Positions 58,004 to 64,000 of a stretch of 64,000 bases of DNA are shown piece by piece. This DNA comes from Cycas panzhihuaensis. Lineage: Eukaryota > Cycadophyta. The translations under genes were made by a program, and so were the position numbers. Positions within the stretch are counted from its first letter, which is position 1, and every line of letters begins with the position of its first letter. Below the pieces are notes generated by a model, which searched no databases, had not been told where the DNA came from, and worked only from the letters and a program-made list of their open reading frames with translations. The stretch covers positions 190,161,741-190,225,740 of the forward strand of contig CM041465.1 of assembly GCA_023213395.1 (NCBI GenBank), written 5' to 3'.

Positions 58004-60537
58004 CCTAATATTTCCCCTCTATAATAGATAATTATATAAGATAAAATATCATATCAAAAATAAATATTGAGTTCTCAAATAAATGCTAGATCATAAGCGG
58101 GTGCAATACTATAATTTATTACCGATGTACATATGAAGAAAAGTTCATTTATCAAAATGCATGGGTAACCAACTATTACAACCACTAGTTGAATAAGAAC
58201 CTCCTTTGGATACATGGTTTAATCAGCACCAAGTCAACTTCACTCTAAGAACACACCATCCTACATGGCCAAATAAGTGAGATGATGAAGAAATATAAGA
58301 GTAGCTAAAAAGGGGTCATATCTCTTACTTAAATAGGACAATATAAGTAGCTTCAAATGGCTCTAAGGCCTTATATTAGCACTGTGGCCTCAAATTACCT
58401 CTATAGGCTAAAAGTGTACCTATATGGGCTACATCATATCGCTATGGACTTTAATATACCATTATGGGCTAAAAATCTAATAATATATATCATAATCATG
58501 ACTAAAAAAAAAAGTGATTGAAATACAATATGAATGTCACTCTCAAATAATGAACTTTAATGTGAAATAGTTTCTCTAGAGTTAAAAATGAGCTATTATA
58601 CATGTTATCCCCCCCCATTTGGGATACATTATATTAATGAAATATACAACAAATAGCATCAAACATTAAAAATTACTTGTAAGTTCCTGAAAGTGCTAAA
58701 AAAGTGAAGAAAAATAAAGTTTTGAAAGAAACTTTTGCTTTTGAGCTAAAATTTCTACATTGAATCAGCTCAAAATGTTATCAAGTGACCTACTAAATGA
58801 AATCTCTCTCAGTCACAAATCCAATATAATTGATGGGATTGAAAGCAGAGTCTGTATACTCAAGTTACAACAAATAATATGGCAAAGTCTATATGAAACT
58901 TAAAACTTAAAGGCTTAGCCCCTTTCACCAGGTAGTTGAAGGTCATATAATACCTCCATATGACCAAGGGCTGATGAACTAGAGGGGTGGGTAGACTTCA
59001 AATTAAAATTAACTAAATTTTAAAAATTTTATATTTGTAAAGTAATTAAATTGAAATCTATAAATATTTTAAATTTGCCAAACAAAATGTGTCATTAACT
59101 AGAAAATAAATATATGTCAAAATATTAGAAATAAATCATATTTTAACTAAAATGGTTAAGGTTTCAATCATTATGTTATAGGGGCACCATTTTATCTTCA
59201 TTCTCTCTATATTAAAATTTTATGGGTGGTTTCCATTGATTCATTTCTACAGATAGTGGGTAGCTACACAAATTTGGGTTACTCCTCTGAATCATGTAGT
59301 GTAAGAGCTCTTCTCTTTCTAATTCAGAAACTCTCTATGGAGGCCCTTCAATCTACACCGAACATGCTTGGAAATCTCTTTCGAGGTGTAGAAAGGATTG
59401 GCAATGGTCATAACAATGCCTCTATGGAAAGCTCTCAGAAACATAAATGTAAATCATGGGCAGTTAGGCAGCATCAATAACACGACATTGCCATATATAA
59501 ATGCCTTCATTATAGATCCCTGAATGATGCACATCCTATTATAAAACTCTAATAATATCTTAAAGTAATACATATGTAGAGGTAAATAATTAGAGATCTC
59601 AATGTCTAACAGCTTTAATCCATATATATATATTATGTTTTCAACACTATTAGTCTTGGTCCTAAGAGTTGTAACAATAGAAAGCTCTTTAATCTTACTC
59701 TTTAAATGGTCTGGTTCATAAATGCTTTTTCGAATTACTATAGCTTCAACTTACTTTTTCTTTAGAAAAATCCAACGTAATGATTCTAGCAGAAATAATA
59801 TCAACATAAATTATAAGATGGAAAGTAAGGCTTCTATACCTAGCATCTAGCGCCTTGCCCTGCTACCTTAGTAAATTCTAAATTCATAAGGTATGATAGA
59901 AATTGCCCACTAGAAATAACATAAGGAGGCTACACATATTTTAAATTGTAAATCTTTCCTATTTATAGGCTACTCACTGTGAAATATTTCTTTTATAAAT
60001 GTAGAGTTATTTTTGGCCTCTAGATAGCCAAAAAAAGCTCCTTTAGTTATTATCAGTAACTCTATTATAATCTACCCACTTGTATACAGAGAGATTGTTA
60101 TATTAATTGTATATGATCAGAATAAAAATCTCCTCCTTGTTGATAGCAAACATGTTTCTATAAGGTGATTAGGTCTGCATGAATAACTGATTTACTCATT
60201 TTTCCTTTATGAAGAACATCTTCAAAAATTCTTCAACATATGCTTCAAAATAACCTTATAATAGCATCAAAATAGTCCCTTAATAATGACTAAAAAGTGT
60301 GACAAAACAACCCTAAAGGTATCTCAAAAGATAATGAAAATAATTCTAAAGATGTGTATAAAAATATAACATCAAATAACTTCAAAAATCTTGAAATGAT
60401 CCTTCAAATGATTAAGAAACAAGTCACTAATCAGGCATAATACAGGTTCCCTAAAAAAATTGACAAGGCTCTAAAAAATTAAAAGAATAACATGTACAAA
60501 GGTTGTAAAATGTTGTCCTTAAGGATTTAAACCTTTA
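58004..60537 (-). other. Interior of the non-autonomous element
   Basis: No retroviral-type domain. One plus-strand frame (59226-59480, 84 codons, with ESCSVRALLFLIQKLSMEAL) is less AT-biased than its surroundings and could be a captured host fragment. I do not recognise it. The rest is AT-rich. Confidence 0.4.
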
Positions 60538-60549
60538 GCTATGATACCG
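60538..60549 (-). other. Primer-binding site remnant
   Basis: On the minus strand it reads CGGTATCATAGC, close to TGGTATCAGAGC, directly after the LTR end TTCTAACA. Confidence 0.65.
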
Positions 60550-60930
60550 TGTTAGAAAATGAGTATGTAAAGCTCTGATACGATGTGAGAAAAATGATAT
60601 GGGATGCATATAAGAAATGAAATATGATAGTGAGTGAATAATATAACAATGAAACACAAGGAATATGAAGTATATACAAGTTAATACAAGATATGGAAGA
60701 ATTAATAAAATATCAAGATCTAAATACATATGCAATGATCTAAGTACATTAAGCAACACGACTGAAATATTCAAGAAAATATGTAAATAACACAATAAAT
60801 AGACCAGTAAGGTTGCGGGCGAATTCGTCACACCGTAGGTTCTCTATTGGGCAAAGCTTCCACATAAAATCAAATTAATATAATGTACAAATGTTTAGGG
60901 AATTATTTATATCCATCTTTTAACATTAAA
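60550..60930 (-). repeat. 5' LTR of the minus-strand non-autonomous element
   Basis: Shares its first 150 bases (plus-strand order) closely with 57662-57810, then more loosely. The outer edge is uncertain. Confidence 0.55.
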
Positions 60931-61083
60931 ATATAATTTAATAAGTCAATTTAACGGCACAAGAGGTGGACCTAACCTCACTGTTAAATATAGTTTAATT
61001 ATATTAAGCATCTATTAATGCACACTATAAATATTAGATTATAAAGATGTGAAGAAATTGAGGAGGTATTAGATAATTTTAAC

Positions 61084-61093
61084 ACCCTCCCTT
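61084..61093 (-). other. Polypurine tract of Copia-4
   Basis: Minus-strand TAAGGGAGGG directly precedes the LTR start TGTTAAAA. Confidence 0.7.
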
Positions 61094-61111
61094 AATAGCA
61101 ATTTCATTTCT

Positions 61112-61720
61112 TTAGATGTCAAGGTCATATCTAAACGATTCAAACTTTAGTTTACCAAGTTCTTTAGTAAAGATGTTGGCGACCTGGTCTTTAGTAGGAT
61201 GGTAAGTAAGATTAACTTCTTCATTTTGAACACGCTCACATATAAAGTGGTTATGGATCTCGATATGTTTGGTTCTAATACGGAATACAAGATTCTTTAT
61301 CATCTTTAGCATGATTTAATTATCATAGTACAGGATGGTAGATGTATGTTGTTAAAGTCTAAGCTTGGTTAGAATCTTTCTAAGCCAAATCAACTGGATT
61401 ATAGTATGGGCAACTACTTTATATTCTACTTCAATGGAGAAAAGAGTAATATTAGGCTACTTCTTAAAGATCCACAAGATTATAGCTAAGTTCATATCAA
61501 AATAGTAGCCTAAAGTTAAATAACATGTGTCCTGGAAACTAGCCTAATCAACATTTGTATGTCACTTTAGAATAGATGAGCCAGTCTTGATATAATCAAG
61601 GCCAAAGTGATGAGTGCTACGGATATATTTGAAGATCCTAGTGGTTGTTTTCTCATGAGAATCTTTAGGTTGTGATATATACCTAGAGAGAATCCCTACT
61701 ATATATGACATGTCTGGATG
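61112..61720 (-). pseudogene. Copia-4 RNase H
   Basis: The minus-strand open piece 61312-61112 has RIRTKHIEIHNHFICERV followed by 'DQVANIFTKELGKLKFE', the invariant end of copia polyproteins. Upstream, in broken frames, are 'STHHFGLDYIK', a block with the catalytic 'H-T-N-V-D' for 'Y-x-D-A-D', and 'SIEVEYKVVAHTI' (usual STAEAEYxA). Stops make it inactive. Confidence 0.8.
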
Positions 61721-61729
61721 AGTATGAGT

Positions 61730-62510
61730 AAGATAAATAAGGCTCTAAACTAACTACTAGTACAAAGTGGGATTAAAACAATTTTCTTAATCATCCAAGT
61801 TTAACTTACTTCCTATCTCGATGGGAATTGGTGTAGACTTATATTCTATCATCTAAAATCTTTCCAATAGCTCATTGGCATACTTAGTTTTAGTCAAGAC
61901 GATGTGTCTTGGTTCTTTCCAAACTTCAATTACAAGGAAATAGTAGAGTAGCCCAGGGTCAGTGATCTCAATGTTATTCTTTAATTCTAATTAAAGACAA
62001 GAAATTTTATCTATATTGTTATCAATAATAATAATATTATCCACATAAAGGACAATGATTATGATCAAATTATCTCTAACCCAAATGTAGAGATCAGGGT
62101 TAGATGGTGACTTATTAAATCCATGCTATATGAGAAAGGCATCTATCTTTGTATACCAAGTATGTGGTGCCTACTTAAGTCTATAAAGGGATTTCTCGAG
62201 TCTATGAATTAAGTGTTTTTATCCTAGAATAACATAGGCTACGAGATGTTTCAAGAAAACCTCTTCTTTGAGCTCTCCATTAAGGAAAATACTATTCATA
62301 TCCATTTCGTAAACAAGCCATCCAAATTAAGCTACTAGGGACATAACCAAATATAATGTGGTCATGTTAGCTACTAATGCAAAGGTCTCTTCATTCTCAA
62401 TTCCTTCTTATTATTTGAAACCTCCTGTTACAAGGTGAGCTTTATGGCGTTCTACGATGCCATCTGCATAAAACTTTATCTTATACAACCATCTATAGTT
62501 AATTTCTTTC
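61730..62510 (-). pseudogene. Copia-4 reverse transcriptase
   Basis: Minus-strand frames give, in order, 'GIVERHKAHLVTGGFK' (usual K-A-R-L-V-A-K-G), YEMDMNSIFLNGELKEEVFL with the first Asp, a 'HRLEKSLYRLK' block, and IIVLYVDNIIII, the YVDD box changed to YVDN, so the last catalytic Asp is lost. 'LLYYFLVIEV' follows. Multiple stops. Confidence 0.82.
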
Positions 62511-62776
62511 TTCCTAGGTGGAAATTTATTCAACTCCTAAGTGTCATTTTCTATGATAGAATTCATCTCTTCATCCATAGCTACTTTTGACATTTGGTTT
62601 GTAACTGCCTCCTCAAATGCGGAAGGCTCAAGAGTTTCAAGGACATATGCCATGAGGGCAAAGTTCATAGAGTGTCTTATCTTGGAAGGCCTCTTTGTAA
62701 CTATGGGAAGAGGAAAAGCATCCTTTAAAATTTATTATACCTACTTAAGAGGTAATTGAAAGCTAGTAGCTTCCAC

Positions 62777-63157
62777 TTAAAGGTCATCAATTGAAATGGG
62801 AGGTAAGGTTGTGCTTGCTTGAGTGGATAATGAAGATGCTACTGGAACTAATGAGGGACCTAGAGTGTAGAAGGAAGTTGGTACTAGTGGCTCTAAAATT
62901 TCTCTAAGAGTCACTTGTGATGCACCAACTTCATCTATTACTATAATCTGAGGTTGAGAAGGAGCCAGTTCACATGGTTCTTCTATAAAGATTACATCAT
63001 GTGTTATGTAAGCTTTGTTATCAACTATGTCAAATACTTTATAGGCTTTACAACTAAGTATATAACCAAGGAAGGTGCACTTAAGGCTCTTTTCATTAAG
63101 CTTCTTTCTATTATCCTTTAGGACATATTTGTATGTTATGCATCCAAAGATCCTCAA
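62777..63157 (-). pseudogene. Copia-4 integrase C-terminal domain and linker to RT
   Basis: An open minus-strand frame: MRIFGCITYKYVLKDNRKKL, then KSLKCTFLGYILSCKAYKVF and 'AYITHDVIFIEE', matching the copia integrase C-terminal GKNR-like domain (usual L-R-V-F-G-C-x-x-Y-x-H-V and F-L-G-Y-x-x-x-x-K-G-Y-R). A Ser/Thr/Pro-rich linker follows. It is 126 codons without a stop. Confidence 0.8.
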
Positions 63158-64000
63158 GTGAGCTATAGATGATTTTTGACCTAACTAAGCTTCTTCAAGA
63201 GTAATGTTCCTAACCGTGAATGTGGGACTTATGTTGGTTAGGTAAGTAGTAGTGGCAATGGCATTGACTCAAAATATGATGATAAGGTTAACAATACTAA
63301 GCATGGATTTTCCTTTGTTGATCAAAGTCTAATTCATCCTTTTAGCTACATTATTCTGTTAGGGTGTATGAGGAGCAAAAAATTAATGATGGATGACATG
63401 TTTCTTGCAAAAGTTATTGAATTAATTTAAAATATACTCAATACTATTATTAGATCTAAGGGTCTTGATTTTCATTTCACTTTTATTTTTTGCAACAAGT
63501 TTTAACTCTTTGAATCTATCTAGGGCTTGGTATTTATTTCTCAAGAAATAGATCTACACTTTCCTTAAGAAGTTATCTATGAAGGTGATGAAATACCAAC
63601 TAACATTAATAGATTAGATGGACATAGGTCTACAAATGTCAAAATGAACTAACTCTAACAGTTATGAATCTCTCCATCCATTCTTGGAAGGGAACATTTT
63701 TCTTTGTTGTTTTCCCTTTAGGTAGGCCTTACATATGTTAGAGTATCTCCTGACTTTAGGTAAGTCATGTACTATTTTGAGCCTAAACATGAGGTTCAAG
63801 CTTTATCTATTTAAATGACCTAGGTATTGATGCTAAAGGTGGTTTTGGAGATATTTGTAATCACATCATCATTTAAATAAGAGCATTCTTTAAGTTCCTG
63901 TATGTAAGGGGACTCTTCATCAATTACATCCTTCCCCTTATCAGATTGAGTTGAGTTGGCAATGAAATAGGATTCATATAATGCAAGAGTGGAAAAGGAC
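63158..64000 (-). pseudogene. Copia-4 integrase core and zinc-finger region
   Basis: Broken minus-strand frames contain blocks such as 'NRMNVAKRMN' region equivalents near 63330, an 'FITFIDNFLRKV' reading near 63570-63600 (first Asp of the DDE core) and a pre-integrase-type 'GHLNRQSLNLMF' reading near 63790. All are interrupted by stops. The element extends past the end of the window. Confidence 0.6.

Larger units (their letters stand above)
57662..60930 (-). mobile_element. Minus-strand non-autonomous LTR retrotransposon
   Basis: Two direct LTR-like repeats (57662-58003 and 60550 to about 60930) share the end TGAGTATG...GTTAGAAAATGAG and a longer region. On the minus strand the LTR at 60550 is followed by a primer site at 60538-60549, and the LTR at 58003 is preceded by an AGAGGGGAAA purine run. 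The interior (about 2.5 kb) has no gag or pol that I can recognise. It inserted into the 3' LTR of Copia-3. The right boundary is approximate, because another LTR abuts it. Confidence 0.6.
60931..64000 (-). mobile_element. Copia-4: 3' half of a minus-strand Ty1/copia element
   Basis: The 3' LTR begins on the minus strand at 61083 (TGTTAAAATTATCTAATACC), right after a TAAGGGAGGG purine tract. RNase H, RT and integrase lie at higher coordinates in the order expected for a minus-strand copia. The element continues beyond the window. The LTR appears short or truncated at about 60930. Confidence 0.75.

Overview
This window looks like nuclear DNA of a large-genome seed plant, possibly a gymnosperm. 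That is an inference from three things: many old, stop-riddled LTR retrotransposons nested in each other, an L1-type LINE with a plant-style C-terminal RNase H, and one intron-containing plant gene of the LURP-one-related (LOR) family. I see no bacterial operon, organellar gene, tRNA, rRNA or CRISPR array.

Layout. 1-1277 is AT-rich with nothing recognisable. 1278-3650 holds a minus-strand, gag-only LTR element. About 4380-24060 is a degenerate Ty1/copia element (gag-protease at 4950-6060, pre-integrase at 12460-12634). It was split by a 6.4 kb non-autonomous LTR element (6061-12459, which carries a long TA/CATA/CA microsatellite) and by a GC-rich Tat-like Ty3/gypsy element on the minus strand (12635-23933, direct repeat TCTTA). 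The gypsy element has lost most of RT and integrase. It contains a plus-strand (antisense), intron-bearing, plant-mobile-domain-like gene with a coiled-coil tail, and a separate RNase H.

25551-37237 is a complete but dead Ty1/copia element (LTRs TG...CA, 5-bp target duplication ATTAT, initiator-Met-type primer site). Inside its gag lies an unusual three-LTR inverted composite of a small gag-only element (28336-32423), flanked by one CATTG duplication. 37491-49070 is a three-copy tandem array (D1, D2, D3). D1 was later split by a 5'-truncated LINE (38419-41768, 17-bp target duplication), and D2 and D3 preserve the empty site. D3 runs directly into the only cellular gene, a three-exon LOR gene on the minus strand (49957 down to 49070). 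D1 carries a broken copy of the last exon of that gene. The intact-looking LOR gene has one in-frame TGA in exon 2.

52425-57661 is a third degenerate copia element. 57662 to about 60930 is a minus-strand non-autonomous LTR element that cut off its 3' LTR. About 60930-64000 is the 3' half of a minus-strand copia element that runs off the window.

Nothing here works as a pathway. The interest lies in the order of insertion and duplication events, which can be read from target duplications and empty sites, in the inverted retroelement composite, in the antisense gene inside the gypsy element, and in the LOR gene with its duplicated last exon and premature stop.
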